Positions 25,663-34,893 of a stretch of 64,000 nucleotides of DNA are shown here, piece by piece. Origin of the DNA: Streptomyces tendae (GTDB lineage Bacteria > Actinomycetota > Actinomycetes > Streptomycetales > Streptomycetaceae); NCBI RefSeq assembly GCF_008632955.1, contig NZ_CP043959.1, positions 1,674,001 to 1,738,000 of the forward strand, in the 5' to 3' direction. The notes under the pieces were generated by a model, which worked only from the letters and a program-made list of their open reading frames with translations, was not told the DNA's origin and ran no database searches. The translations under genes and the position numbers were made by a program. Numbering within the stretch: position 1 is the stretch's first letter; every line of letters begins with the position of its first letter.

Positions 25663-26172
25663 GTGGCGATGGAGGCCGGCCCTCGCGACACCGCACACAG
25701 CACGGAGCACCTCGCCACCGAGCGGGACGCCCCGGAGCAGGAGACCGACCGTCTCAGCCCCGACGGGCCCGACGAGACGCAGGGCGGTGTGACCGACGAC
25801 GGTCCCGAGCCGGAGGAGATGTTCGCCGGCGGGGACGAGGTCGAGGTGGAGCTGCGCCCGCAGCGCCGGCTGCGCGTCTGGCAGCTCGCCCCGATCGTCG
25901 GACTGGGCGCGCTGGGATCCCTGATGTTCGCCTTCCCGCTCGCCTTCGACTTCGGCGACAGCGGCGCGGTCATCGCCATGCTGGGCCTGCTGATCTGCTC
26001 CTGCGCGGCCGGCTGGGGCATGATGGCCGCCCGCAAGGTCGGCTACACCTGGCCCGGCCTGCCGCCCCGCGGCTCCGGACGCACCTCGGACTGGCGGGTC
26101 GTGGCCGCCTACGCCGTGATGGTCGCGGCCGTCGTGGCCCTCGCCGTGTGGCGGGTCGCCCGCCTGCGCTGA
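25663..26172 (+). CDS. Hypothetical membrane protein between miaA and dapF
   Basis: About 169 residues. The acidic N-terminal half is disordered (Asp/Glu/Pro rich, to about residue 75). Then RRLRVWQLAPIVGLGALGSLMFAFPLAFDFG and two more membrane segments (AVIAMLGLLICSCAAGWGMMAA, VVAAYAVMVAAVVALAVWRVA). The GTG at 25663 follows GGGAGGG; an ATG at 25669 is an alternative. The gene is conserved in position in Streptomyces, as far as I recall. Function unknown. Confidence 0.72.
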   Translation: MAMEAGPRDTAHSTEHLATERDAPEQETDRLSPDGPDETQGGVTDDGPEPEEMFAGGDEVEVELRPQRRLRVWQLAPIVGLGALGSLMFAFPLAFDFGDSGAVIAMLGLLICSCAAGWGMMAARKVGYTWPGLPPRGSGRTSDWRVVAAYAVMVAAVVALAVWRVARLR

Positions 26173-26237
26173 CCTCCCCGATCCCCGCCGTCCACAGGCA
26201 GCGGCGTCCCGTCACGGTCACGCCGTAGGATCGAGGA

Positions 26238-27107
26238 ATGAGCACGCGGATCGCCTTCCTCAAGGGACACGGTACGGAGAACGACTTCGTGATCGTCCCG
26301 GACCCGGAGAACGCCGTCGACCTGCCCCCGGCGGCCGTCGCCGCCCTGTGCGACCGGCGCGCGGGCATCGGCGGCGACGGGCTGCTGCACGTGGTGCGGT
26401 CCGCGGCCCACCCCGAGGCGCGGTCCATGGCGGACCGGGCCGAGTGGTTCATGGACTACCGCAACGGCGACGGCTCGATCGCGGAGATGTGCGGCAACGG
26501 TGTGCGCGTCTTCGCCCGTTACCTCCAGCGCGCCGGGCACGCCGCCGAGGGCGACCTCGCCGTCGCCACACGCGCGGGAGTGAAGACCGTGCACATCGCC
26601 AAGGACGGCGACATCACCGTCGGCATGGGCCGGGCGCTGCTCCCCGAGGGCGACGTCACCGTGAGCGTCGGCGAGCGCGACTGGCCCGCGCGCAACGTCA
26701 GCATGGGCAACCCGCACGCCGTGGCCTTCGTCGACGACCTGGCCGACGCGGGCACCCTGTTCACCCCGCCGCCGTTCAGCCCGCCCTCCGCCTACCCGGA
26801 CGGCGTGAACGTGGAGTTCGTCGTCGACCGCGGCCCGCGGCACGTGGCCATGCGGGTGCACGAGCGCGGCGCCGGCGAGACCCGCTCCTGCGGCACCGGC
26901 GCCTGCGCCGTCGCCGTGGCCGCCGCGCGCCGGGACGGCGTTGACCCACGCGTCACCGGCCTCCCGGTGACGTACACCGTGGACCTCCCCGGAGGCACCC
27001 TGGTGATCACCGAACGGCCCGACGGGGAGATCGAGATGACCGGCCCCGCGGTGATCGTCGCCGAGGGTGCCGTGGAGGCCGAGTGGCTGGAGAGCGCCCT
27101 TGGCTGA
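26238..27107 (+). CDS. dapF: Diaminopimelate epimerase
   Basis: Interconverts LL- and meso-diaminopimelate for lysine and peptidoglycan. 289 residues. Both catalytic cysteines are in place, Cys85 in MCGNGVRV and Cys218 in SCGTGACAV, with the N-terminal FLKGHGTENDFVI. Streptomyces wall contains LL-DAP, so the epimerase mainly feeds lysine synthesis; that is established biology, not seen here. ATG 26238. Confidence 0.97.
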   Translation: MSTRIAFLKGHGTENDFVIVPDPENAVDLPPAAVAALCDRRAGIGGDGLLHVVRSAAHPEARSMADRAEWFMDYRNGDGSIAEMCGNGVRVFARYLQRAGHAAEGDLAVATRAGVKTVHIAKDGDITVGMGRALLPEGDVTVSVGERDWPARNVSMGNPHAVAFVDDLADAGTLFTPPPFSPPSAYPDGVNVEFVVDRGPRHVAMRVHERGAGETRSCGTGACAVAVAAARRDGVDPRVTGLPVTYTVDLPGGTLVITERPDGEIEMTGPAVIVAEGAVEAEWLESALG

Positions 27108-27403
27108 CCGGAGCCGTACATGATCACCCGGCCCGCGGCCCGTCCGACCGTCGAACCGCAGGGAAGGCCGGCTGCGCGGCTTCGAGATCATGGCGGACGG
27201 CCCACCCGATGGCGTGAAAACGACCTTGAACGGCCCGTCGCTCTTTGGAGTGATCCGTTTCACGCTGAGCCGGAGGCGGCCGGTCGGACCGGGTGCGGCT
27301 CGGTAGCATCAAGCACCGGCCCGGACGGGGGAGCGACGCCGTCCCCCAGGCCCGAGTCCGCCCTGGGGCGCCGTCCGCCGGATCCACGCAGCCGGAGGTG
27401 CTC

Positions 27404-29602
27404 ATGAACGCGGAGGCCGCGAAACCCGCGACCCCGGGCCCGATGACGTCGAACCACGTCACACCCGCCGGGGCGCGCCGGAAGTCCCGTGCCCGGCTCG
27501 ACCTGCGCCGGCTGGGCCGCGCCGCGCTGCTGGGACCGGCCGCCCGCGACCGGCTGCCCGACGCCATCGGCCACGTCGTCGAGGCGCACCGGGCCCACCA
27601 CCCCGACGCCGACCTCGAACCGCTGCGCCGCGCCTATGTGCTGGCCGAGTCCTCGCACCGCGGACAGATGCGCAAGAGCGGCGAGCCGTACATCACCCAC
27701 CCGCTCGCGGTCACCCTCATCCTGGCCGAACTGGGCGCCGAGACCACGACGTTGACCGCCTCGCTGCTGCACGACACCGTCGAGGACACCGACGTCACGC
27801 TCGAGCAGGTGGGCAAGGAGTTCGGCGAGGAGGTCCGCTACCTCGTCGACGGCGTCACCAAGTTGGAGAAGGTCGACTACGGCGCCGCCGCCGAGCCCGA
27901 GACCTTCCGCAAGATGCTGGTCGCCACCGGCAACGACGTCCGCGTGATGTCGATCAAGCTCGCCGACCGGCTGCACAACATGCGCACCCTCGGCGTGATG
28001 CGCCCCGCCAAGCAGGAGCGCATCGCCAAGGTGACACGTGACGTGCTCATCCCGCTCGCCGAACGGCTCGGTGTCCAGGCGCTCAAGACGGAGCTGGAGG
28101 ACCTGGTCTTCGCCATCCTCCACCCCGAGGAGTACGAGCGGACACGGGAGTTGATCCTCCGCAACGCGGCCCGCGAGGACGACCCGCTCGCCGACGTCGC
28201 CGACGACGTGCGCAAGGTGCTCCGGGAGGCCGACATCCCGGCCGAAGTCCTCATCCGGCCGCGCCACTTCGTGTCCGTGCACCGGGTCTCCCGCAAGCGC
28301 GGCCCGCTGCGCGGCGCCGACTTCGGCCGTCTGCTGGTCCTGGTGAACGAGGACGCCGACTGTTACGGCGTACTGGGCGAGCTGCACACCTGTATGACGC
28401 CGGTGGTCTCGGAGTTCAAGGACTTCATCGCCGTCCCCAAGTTCAACCTGTACCAGTCGCTGCACACCGCCGTCGCGGGGAAGGACGGCCAGGTCGTCGA
28501 GGTGCTCATCCGCACCCACCAGATGCACAAGGTCGCCGAGGCCGGCGTCGTCGCCCTCGGCAACCCCTACGCCGCCCCGCCGGAGGAGCAGTCCGCGGGC
28601 GACGGTGAACGCGTCGACCCCACCCGGCCCGGCTGGCTGTCCCGGCTGCTCGACTGGCAGCGGGGCGCGCCCGACCCCGACACCTTCTGGTCCACGCTGC
28701 GCGAGGACCTCGCCCAGGACCGCGAGATCACCGTCTTCCGTCCCGACGGCGGCACCCTGGGCCTGCCCGAGGGGGCGACCTGCGTGGACGCCGCCTACGC
28801 GCAGTACGGCGAGGACGCCCACGCCTGCATCGGCGCCCGGGTCAACGGTCGGCTGGCGACCCTGAGCACCGTCCTCAAGGACGGGGACACCGTGCAGCTG
28901 CTCATGGACCAGGACGCGGCCTCGGCGCCGTCCCGGGAGTGGCTGGAGCACGCGCACACCCCGGCGGCCCGGATCGCCATCCAGCGCTGGCTCGCCGCTC
29001 ACCCCGCGCCGGAGGACCCTGCCGCCTCGGACACGGAGTCGGCGGTCCGGCTGCGCGCGGACGAGCCGGCCGCCCCGCGGCCGTCCGACCCGGACCGTTC
29101 CGCGGCCCCGCGGGCGCCCGAGGCAGGGGAGGCGGACGCCGACGGTTCCGCCGCCCAGGTCCTGGTCGACCGGGCGGACGCGACCGTACGGCTGGCCGGC
29201 TGCTGCACACCCGTACCGCCCGACGACGTCACCGGCTTCGCCGTGCGTGGGGGAGCGGTCACCGTGCACCGCACGGGGTGCCCGGCGGTGGCGCGGATGA
29301 AGGGCGCGGGCCGCGCCGAGGTCGCCGTGCGCTGGGGGGAGGGCGCCGAGTGCCGGGTGACCCTGGTGGCGGAGTCGTTCGTGCGGCCGCATCTGCTCGC
29401 GGACCTCACCGAGGCGATGGCCACGGAGGGCGCCGAGATCGTCTCCGCGACCGTCGAACCGCCGGACCGGCAGCAGGTGCGCCACACCTACACCGTGCAG
29501 ATCCCGGACGCCGCCCAGCTGCCCGCCCTGATGCGCGCCATGCGCAACGTCGCCGGTGTGTACGACGTGAGCCGGGCCCAGCCGCAGGCACCGGGTGTCT
29601 GA
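27404..29602 (+). CDS. rshA: RelA/SpoT homologue (RshA-type long RSH)
   Basis: Long RelA/SpoT protein of 732 residues. The HD hydrolase region is intact (SGEPYITHPLAVTLILAEL, LLHDTVEDT, ADRLHNMRTL). The synthetase-like region is shorter than in canonical Rel (FVSVHRVSRKRGPLRGADFGRLLVLVNEDADCYGVLGELHTCMTPVVSEFKDFIAVPKFNLYQSLHT). TGS (ITVFRPDGGTLGLPEGATCVDAAYAQYG) and ACT-type C-terminal domains follow. The ATG at 27404 has a perfect GGAGGTG behind it. By synteny it is RshA, the second long RSH of Streptomyces; (p)ppGpp turnover is likely, and synthetase activity is uncertain because VRI-type and HWxYKE motifs are altered. Confidence 0.9.
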   Translation: MNAEAAKPATPGPMTSNHVTPAGARRKSRARLDLRRLGRAALLGPAARDRLPDAIGHVVEAHRAHHPDADLEPLRRAYVLAESSHRGQMRKSGEPYITHPLAVTLILAELGAETTTLTASLLHDTVEDTDVTLEQVGKEFGEEVRYLVDGVTKLEKVDYGAAAEPETFRKMLVATGNDVRVMSIKLADRLHNMRTLGVMRPAKQERIAKVTRDVLIPLAERLGVQALKTELEDLVFAILHPEEYERTRELILRNAAREDDPLADVADDVRKVLREADIPAEVLIRPRHFVSVHRVSRKRGPLRGADFGRLLVLVNEDADCYGVLGELHTCMTPVVSEFKDFIAVPKFNLYQSLHTAVAGKDGQVVEVLIRTHQMHKVAEAGVVALGNPYAAPPEEQSAGDGERVDPTRPGWLSRLLDWQRGAPDPDTFWSTLREDLAQDREITVFRPDGGTLGLPEGATCVDAAYAQYGEDAHACIGARVNGRLATLSTVLKDGDTVQLLMDQDAASAPSREWLEHAHTPAARIAIQRWLAAHPAPEDPAASDTESAVRLRADEPAAPRPSDPDRSAAPRAPEAGEADADGSAAQVLVDRADATVRLAGCCTPVPPDDVTGFAVRGGAVTVHRTGCPAVARMKGAGRAEVAVRWGEGAECRVTLVAESFVRPHLLADLTEAMATEGAEIVSATVEPPDRQQVRHTYTVQIPDAAQLPALMRAMRNVAGVYDVSRAQPQAPGV

Positions 29603-29734
29603 GCCCGCGCGGTCCGGCCGCCGTCGACGGATGACGGCACCCGGCGCTCAGACGGCTGCGGTGTGATTACCCGATCGGGTGGGTCGGGAGCGCGCCGCCG
29701 CAGCGGCACCCCCGGGCGCTGATAGCCGTGAGGC

Positions 29735-31330
29735 ATGCCGCTCACCTCCCCCCATCGGCCCGCGCACGCCCACCGCCCCCCGGCGACCGGCCCGGCGCGC
29801 GCCCGCCGCCGGCGGACCGCCTCGGCCCTGCTCGCCTCCGCCGTCGGCGTCTGCCTGGTCGCCGCGAGCGCCCCCGCCGAACCGCTCGGCATCGGCGACC
29901 CGCTCTTCCCCCACCTCGGCAACCCCGGCTACGACGTCCAGGCGTACGACATCGCCCTCACCTACCCCGGCGCCAACGACCGGCCGCTCGACGCCGTCAC
30001 CACCATCGACGCCCGGATCACCGCCGACCTGGACAGGATCAACCTCGACTTCGCCCACGGCACGGTCCGCTCGGTCGAGGTCGACGGCGAACCGGCCGCC
30101 TTCACCGGCGCGGGCGAGGACCTGGTGATCACCCCCGACGACGACCTCGACCGGGGCGAGTCGGTGCGCGTCACGGTCCGGCACACCAGCGACCCCCGCC
30201 CCGGAAACCGCGAGGGCGGCTGGGTGCGCACCGCGGACGGCCTCGCCATGGCCAACCAGGCCGACGCCGCCCACCTGGTGTTCCCGGGCAACGACCATCC
30301 CTCCGACAAGGCGATGTTCACGTTCCGGATCACCGTCCCGGACGGTTACACGGCCGTCGCCAACGGCCTGCCCGCCGCCGTCGACCGCACCCGCGCGACC
30401 ACCACCTGGACCTACCGGACGCGCAACCCCATGGCGACCGAGCTTGCCCAGGTGTCCATCGGGCGCTCCACCGTGCTGCACCGCACCGGACCCCACGACC
30501 TGCCGCTGCGGGACGTCGTGCCCACCGAGCAGCGCACGGCACTCGAACCGTGGCTGGCGAAGACCCCGGCACAGATCGCCTGGATGGAGGAGCGGGTGGG
30601 CCGCTACCCGTTCGCCACCTACGGCCTGCTGCTCGCCGAGGCCTCCACCGGCTTCGCGCTGGAGACCCAGACGCTTTCCTTGTTCGAACGGGACCTGTTC
30701 ACCGACCCCGCCCTTCCCGCCTGGTACGTCGAGTCGATCATGGTGCACGAGCTGGCCCACCAGTGGTTCGGCGACAGTGTCACCCCCCGCACCTGGTCCG
30801 ACCTGTGGCTCAACGAGGGGCACGCCACCTGGTACGAGGCGCTCTACGCCGAGGAACGCGGGGGCAGATCCCTGGAGGCCCGGATGCGGGCCGCGTACGA
30901 GTCCTCCGACGGCTGGCGCGCGGCGGGCGGGCCGCCCGCCGCACCCGAGCCGCCCGACCCGGGCCGCAAGATCAGCATCTTCCGTCCGGGTGTCTACGGC
31001 GGGGCCGCACTGGTGCTCTACGCGCTGCGCCAGGAGATCGGACAGGCCGCGTTCGACCGGCTGGAGCGCGAGTGGGTCTCCCGGCACCGCGACGGCAACG
31101 CCTCCACCGCCGACTTCGTGAAGCTGGCCTCCGAGGTGGCCGGCCGCGACCTCTCCGGTTTCCTGCACCCCTGGCTCTACGCCGCCGAGACCCCGCCCAT
31201 GCCCGGTCACCCGGACTGGCGGTCCGCGGACCGGTCCGCGGACACCCCTCCCGGCCCGGACACGCGGGAACTCCGGCACGGGCATCTGCCCGGCCCGCAC
31301 GGGCATCGGCCCGACCCGGGAGGGGAATAA
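29735..31330 (+). CDS. Secreted M1-family zinc metallopeptidase
   Basis: 531 residues. N-terminal signal region with basic n-region and hydrophobic stretch (RRRRTASALLASAVGVCLVAASAPAEP). Beta-sandwich domain (YDVQAYDIALTYP). Catalytic HELAHQWFG near residue 339 with the third zinc ligand in NEGHATWYE about 20 residues later. The usual GAMEN exopeptidase motif reads GFALETQ, an atypical form that may alter substrate choice. The C-terminus is Pro/His-rich and disordered. It probably acts outside the cell as an aminopeptidase-like enzyme. Confidence 0.9.
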   Translation: MPLTSPHRPAHAHRPPATGPARARRRRTASALLASAVGVCLVAASAPAEPLGIGDPLFPHLGNPGYDVQAYDIALTYPGANDRPLDAVTTIDARITADLDRINLDFAHGTVRSVEVDGEPAAFTGAGEDLVITPDDDLDRGESVRVTVRHTSDPRPGNREGGWVRTADGLAMANQADAAHLVFPGNDHPSDKAMFTFRITVPDGYTAVANGLPAAVDRTRATTTWTYRTRNPMATELAQVSIGRSTVLHRTGPHDLPLRDVVPTEQRTALEPWLAKTPAQIAWMEERVGRYPFATYGLLLAEASTGFALETQTLSLFERDLFTDPALPAWYVESIMVHELAHQWFGDSVTPRTWSDLWLNEGHATWYEALYAEERGGRSLEARMRAAYESSDGWRAAGGPPAAPEPPDPGRKISIFRPGVYGGAALVLYALRQEIGQAAFDRLEREWVSRHRDGNASTADFVKLASEVAGRDLSGFLHPWLYAAETPPMPGHPDWRSADRSADTPPGPDTRELRHGHLPGPHGHRPDPGGE

Positions 31331-31488
31331 CACGGTGACGAGACGTGCCGTACCGTGCGACCATCGTCGGGTCCGCGCGACAGGGGAAACGGGAATCTCC
31401 CGGGGTACCCGGACGTTGTGGACAATGACGGAGGGCCGCTCGGCCGGCTCCGTCGCCGCAGACGGCAACCCAACGACGTAAGGACCCA

Positions 31489-32982
31489 ATGACCTCCTCT
31501 TCTTCCCCTTCCCAGGACACCAAGCGCTTCGCGCACAGCCACCCCGAGGGTCTTCGGGCCGATGCCCTGATGGAAGAGGACGTCGCCTGGAGCTTCGAGA
31601 TCGACGGAGAGCGGGACGGCGACCAGTTCGACCGCTCCGAGCGTGCGGCCCTGCGCCGCGTCGCGGGCCTCTCCACCGAGCTCGAGGACGTCACCGAGGT
31701 CGAGTACCGGCAGCTCCGCCTGGAGCGCGTCGTGCTCGTCGGGGTGTGGACCTCGGGCACCGTGCAGGACGCCGAGAACTCCCTGGCGGAGCTCGCCGCC
31801 CTCGCCGAGACGGCGGGCGCCCTCGTCCTCGACGGCGTGATCCAGCGTCGTGACAAGCCGGACGCGGCCACCTACATCGGCTCCGGCAAGGCCGAGGAAC
31901 TGCGCGACGTCGTGCTCGAGTCGGGCGCGGACACCGTCATCTGCGACGGTGAGCTCAGCCCCGGTCAGCTCATCCACCTCGAGGACGTCGTCAAGGTCAA
32001 GGTCATCGACCGCACGGCCCTGATCCTCGACATCTTCGCCCAGCACGCCAAGTCCCGAGAGGGCAAGGCGCAGGTCGCCCTCGCGCAGATGCAGTACATG
32101 CTGCCGCGGCTGCGCGGCTGGGGTCAGTCGCTGTCCCGGCAGATGGGTGGCGGCAAGGGCGGCGGCCTCGCCACCCGTGGTCCCGGTGAGACCAAGATCG
32201 AGACGGACCGGCGCCGGATCCGCGAGAAGATGGCGAAGATGCGCCGGGAGATCGCGGAGATGAAGACGGGCCGCGAGATCAAGCGCCAGGAGCGCAAGCG
32301 CAACAAGGTGCCGTCCGTGGCCATCGCGGGCTACACCAACGCGGGCAAGTCCTCGCTGCTCAACCGCCTCACCGGCGCGGGCGTGCTGGTCGAGAACGCC
32401 CTGTTCGCCACCCTCGACCCGACCGTGCGCCGGGCCGAGACCCCGAGCGGCCGGCTCTACACGCTGGCCGACACCGTCGGCTTCGTCCGGCACCTGCCCC
32501 ACCACCTGGTCGAGGCGTTCCGCTCCACCATGGAGGAGGTCGGCGACTCCGACCTGATCCTGCACGTGGTGGACGGTTCCCACCCGAATCCGGAGGAGCA
32601 GCTCGCCGCCGTGCGCGAGGTGATCCGGGACGTCGGCGCCACCGGCGTGGCCGAGATCGTCGTGATCAACAAGGCCGACGCGGCGGACCCGCTGACGCTC
32701 CAGCGGCTGCTGCGGGTGGAGAAGCGCTCCATCGCCGTCTCGGCCCGCACCGGCCGGGGCATCCCGGAGCTGCTCGCCCTGATCGACGACGAGCTGCCCC
32801 GTCCGTCGGTGGAGATCGAGGCGCTCGTGCCGTACACCCACGGCAAGCTGGTCGCCCGCGCCCATGACGAGGGCGAGGTGATCTCCGAGGAGCACACCCC
32901 GGAGGGCACCCTGCTCAAGGTGCGGGTGCACGAGGAACTGGCGGCGGAACTCACGCCGTACGTCCCCGCTCCGGCCGGCTGA
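31489..32982 (+). CDS. hflX: GTPase HflX
   Basis: Ribosome-associated GTPase of 497 residues that rescues or splits stalled ribosomes. N-terminal HflX domain (GVWTSGTVQDAENSLAELAALAETAGA, YIGSGKAEELRD), then the glycine-rich RQMGGGKGGGLATRGPGETKIE. G1 GYTNAGKSSLLNRL near residue 280, G3 DTVGF and G4 NKAD. ATG 31489. A clean terminator follows. N-terminal extension of about 60 residues. Confidence 0.96.
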   Translation: MTSSSSPSQDTKRFAHSHPEGLRADALMEEDVAWSFEIDGERDGDQFDRSERAALRRVAGLSTELEDVTEVEYRQLRLERVVLVGVWTSGTVQDAENSLAELAALAETAGALVLDGVIQRRDKPDAATYIGSGKAEELRDVVLESGADTVICDGELSPGQLIHLEDVVKVKVIDRTALILDIFAQHAKSREGKAQVALAQMQYMLPRLRGWGQSLSRQMGGGKGGGLATRGPGETKIETDRRRIREKMAKMRREIAEMKTGREIKRQERKRNKVPSVAIAGYTNAGKSSLLNRLTGAGVLVENALFATLDPTVRRAETPSGRLYTLADTVGFVRHLPHHLVEAFRSTMEEVGDSDLILHVVDGSHPNPEEQLAAVREVIRDVGATGVAEIVVINKADAADPLTLQRLLRVEKRSIAVSARTGRGIPELLALIDDELPRPSVEIEALVPYTHGKLVARAHDEGEVISEEHTPEGTLLKVRVHEELAAELTPYVPAPAG

Positions 32983-33000
32983 TCCGGACCACGGACACGA

Positions 33001-33040
33001 CGAAGGCCCGCCTCCGCAGACCAGCGGGGGCGGGCCTTCG
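33001..33040 (+). terminator. Terminator after hflX
   Basis: Perfect 12-base-pair stem CGAAGGCCCGCC (33001-33012) with GGCGGGCCTTCG (33029-33040), 18 bases after the stop. Confidence 0.85.
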
Positions 33041-33225
33041 CCGTGCGTGGCGTGGCCCACGAGCCGCCGTGGCCGAGCGGCGGGCGTGGAGGGCCTGTCC
33101 ATGTCCCGCGGCCCGGCCGCCACTCGTCATGGCGGACGACGGCACGGGCCGCGCCGGGCGACACGGGCGCCGCGCCGGCCTGCCCGGCCCCGGGTGCGCG
33201 GCGGCACCCGGGGCGGGTGGTCCGG

Positions 33226-34449
33226 TCACTGACCGGCGAACTTCTCGCTGACCGCCTGGTACACGCCCTTGGCCTCGGCGCCGAGCCGCGGTCCGGCCAG
33301 CCAGCCGGACGTCACCGGGCCGATCGAGGTGTTGGACACCAGGGCCGGCTTCCCGTCGGAGCCCGTCGCGATCCAGCCGCCGCCGGAGGAACCCGCGGTC
33401 ATGCTGCAGCCGATGCGGTACATGGTCGGGTCGGACGCGGTGAGCGACAGCCGGCCCGGCTTGTCCTCGCAATTGAACATCGTCTGACCGTCGTACGGCG
33501 GCGCGGCCGGGTAGCCGATCGCCGTCATCTCCTTCATCTTCGGCACCGCGGGGGCGTCGAAGTCCACCGGCATGGCCGAACCGACCGTCTCCTCCAGCGA
33601 CTTGCCGTCGCCACCCTTCTCCGGCGTCACATGGATGACCGCGAAGTCGTAGGACGCGCCGTCCCCGCCCGTGGCGCCGCCCTGCTCGATCCACTGGTCC
33701 GAGGTCTGGGCCCAGTCGCCCCACCAGACACCGTAGGGAGCGATCTGCTCCTTGGTGGCACCCTCGATCTCCTGGGCCGACATGCCCGAGTCGTTGTACG
33801 ACGGCACGAAGGCGATGTTGCGGTACCAGCCGCCCTTCTTGCCCGCGTGCACGCAGTGGCCCGCCGTCCACACCATGTTGGACTTGCCGGGGTTGGCCGG
33901 GTCCTGCACCACGGTCGCCGAGCAGACCATCGTCCCCTCGGGCGAGTCGAAGAGCAGCTTGCCCGCGGTGGGCGCGTTGTCGTGGTACGACGGCGCCACG
34001 GCCTTCGCCTGTACCGGGTCCGGCGTCGGGTCGGTCACGCCCTGGTCGCCGGAGATGTCGTTCGCGTCGACCTCCGGCTGGTCGGGCTCATCGGCGTCCC
34101 GCATGCGGTCCGGGTCCCACAGGCCCTCGATGATCGGGTTGACGAAGTCCTGCGCCTCGCGCAGCCACTTGTCCTTGTCCCAGTCCTTCCAGGCGCCGTT
34201 CCGCCACTTGTCGAGGTCGATCCCGTGCTCCTTGAGCCGGTCCGCGATGTCGTCCGGGATCTTGAGCTTGCCGTCGTCGGCGGCGGCCGTCGCGGACGTC
34301 TCGGCGCTCGCGTCGGTGTCGCCCGACTCGCAGGCGGTCGCGGTCAGGGCGAGCGTGGAGGCGAGCGCAACCGCCGCCAGGGCGGGGGAGGTTCTCCGCG
34401 ACCGCCTCCCCTCGCGACGAGCGGTGGACGACGGCCGTATGGATCGCAT
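33226..34449 (-). CDS. Secreted trypsin-like serine protease, probable lipoprotein
   Basis: 407 residues. Twin-arginine-rich N-terminus with hydrophobic stretch and a TAC-type lipobox (SPALAAVALASTLALTATACESG). A helical region, then a chymotrypsin-fold domain: NMVWTAGHCVHAGKKGGW (His), SYDFAVIHVTP (Asp), CSMTAGSSGGGWI (Ser in GSSGGG). This order resembles glutamyl-endopeptidase-type V8 proteases. ATG 34449 follows GGGGGAG. It is probably exported and membrane anchored; substrates unknown. Confidence 0.88.
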   Translation of the reverse strand: MRSIRPSSTARREGRRSRRTSPALAAVALASTLALTATACESGDTDASAETSATAAADDGKLKIPDDIADRLKEHGIDLDKWRNGAWKDWDKDKWLREAQDFVNPIIEGLWDPDRMRDADEPDQPEVDANDISGDQGVTDPTPDPVQAKAVAPSYHDNAPTAGKLLFDSPEGTMVCSATVVQDPANPGKSNMVWTAGHCVHAGKKGGWYRNIAFVPSYNDSGMSAQEIEGATKEQIAPYGVWWGDWAQTSDQWIEQGGATGGDGASYDFAVIHVTPEKGGDGKSLEETVGSAMPVDFDAPAVPKMKEMTAIGYPAAPPYDGQTMFNCEDKPGRLSLTASDPTMYRIGCSMTAGSSGGGWIATGSDGKPALVSNTSIGPVTSGWLAGPRLGAEAKGVYQAVSEKFAGQ

Positions 34450-34861
34450 GATCTGAACTCCCCCTGGAATGAACGAATGTGGTGCTGCGGCCGTCTTCAC
34501 GGGCGACCGGGACGGGTCGCGTGGCCGCTCCGACGGCTTTCGGGAACGGCATCACACACTAGGGGTTCGCTGTGGGAGCCGTCCGACGGAACGGCAACGG
34601 TTCGGCTACAAGGCGCCTGACCAGGCCGGTCGCGTGTGGATCTCGTGAAGCGGAGGCTTACGGGGGCGGGGCGTGGGGGCGGCCACCGTCACCCGGGGCG
34701 CTGCTCGGGGCACCCGTGGGGGCCGCTGCTGGAGCGGTGTCGGGGCTGCTGGGCTGTCGCGCGCCGGGCGCACGCGGGGCGGCGCTCCGGGGGCGCGGAA
34801 GCGGTGTCCGACGGGCGCCGGGGCGCCGGTCACCTCCACTGCCCTCGGCGTGCGCGCACGT
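34450..34861. other. Intergenic region upstream of dinG and the secreted protease
   Basis: About 410 bases separating divergent genes. Apart from the protease ribosome binding site at its left edge and the dinG promoter at its right edge I see no gene, RNA or repeat. Several frames stay open because of high GC, without family similarity. Confidence 0.6.
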
Positions 34862-34884
34862 TTGTCGGTGGGGGGCCGTAGGGT
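34862..34884 (+). promoter_or_regulatory. RecA-NDp (PafBC-type) promoter of dinG
   Basis: TTGTCGGTG (34862-34870), eight bases, TAGGGT (34879-34884), a complete match to TTGTCRGTG-N8-TANNNT. The dinG ATG is nine bases beyond the -10 hexamer, so the transcript should be leaderless or nearly so. This places dinG under the LexA-independent DNA-damage pathway. Confidence 0.85.
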
Positions 34885-34893
34885 GGTCGCGCT

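Noticed and set aside
27120..27407. Open frame of 95 codons overlapping the start of the RelA/SpoT gene
   Set aside because: Low complexity, no ribosome binding site of note and no domain. Likely 5' leader of the RelA/SpoT gene.
34572..34893. Open frames upstream of dinG considered as a small gene
   Set aside because: Arg/Gly-rich frames with no homology, and the dinG promoter would lie inside them.
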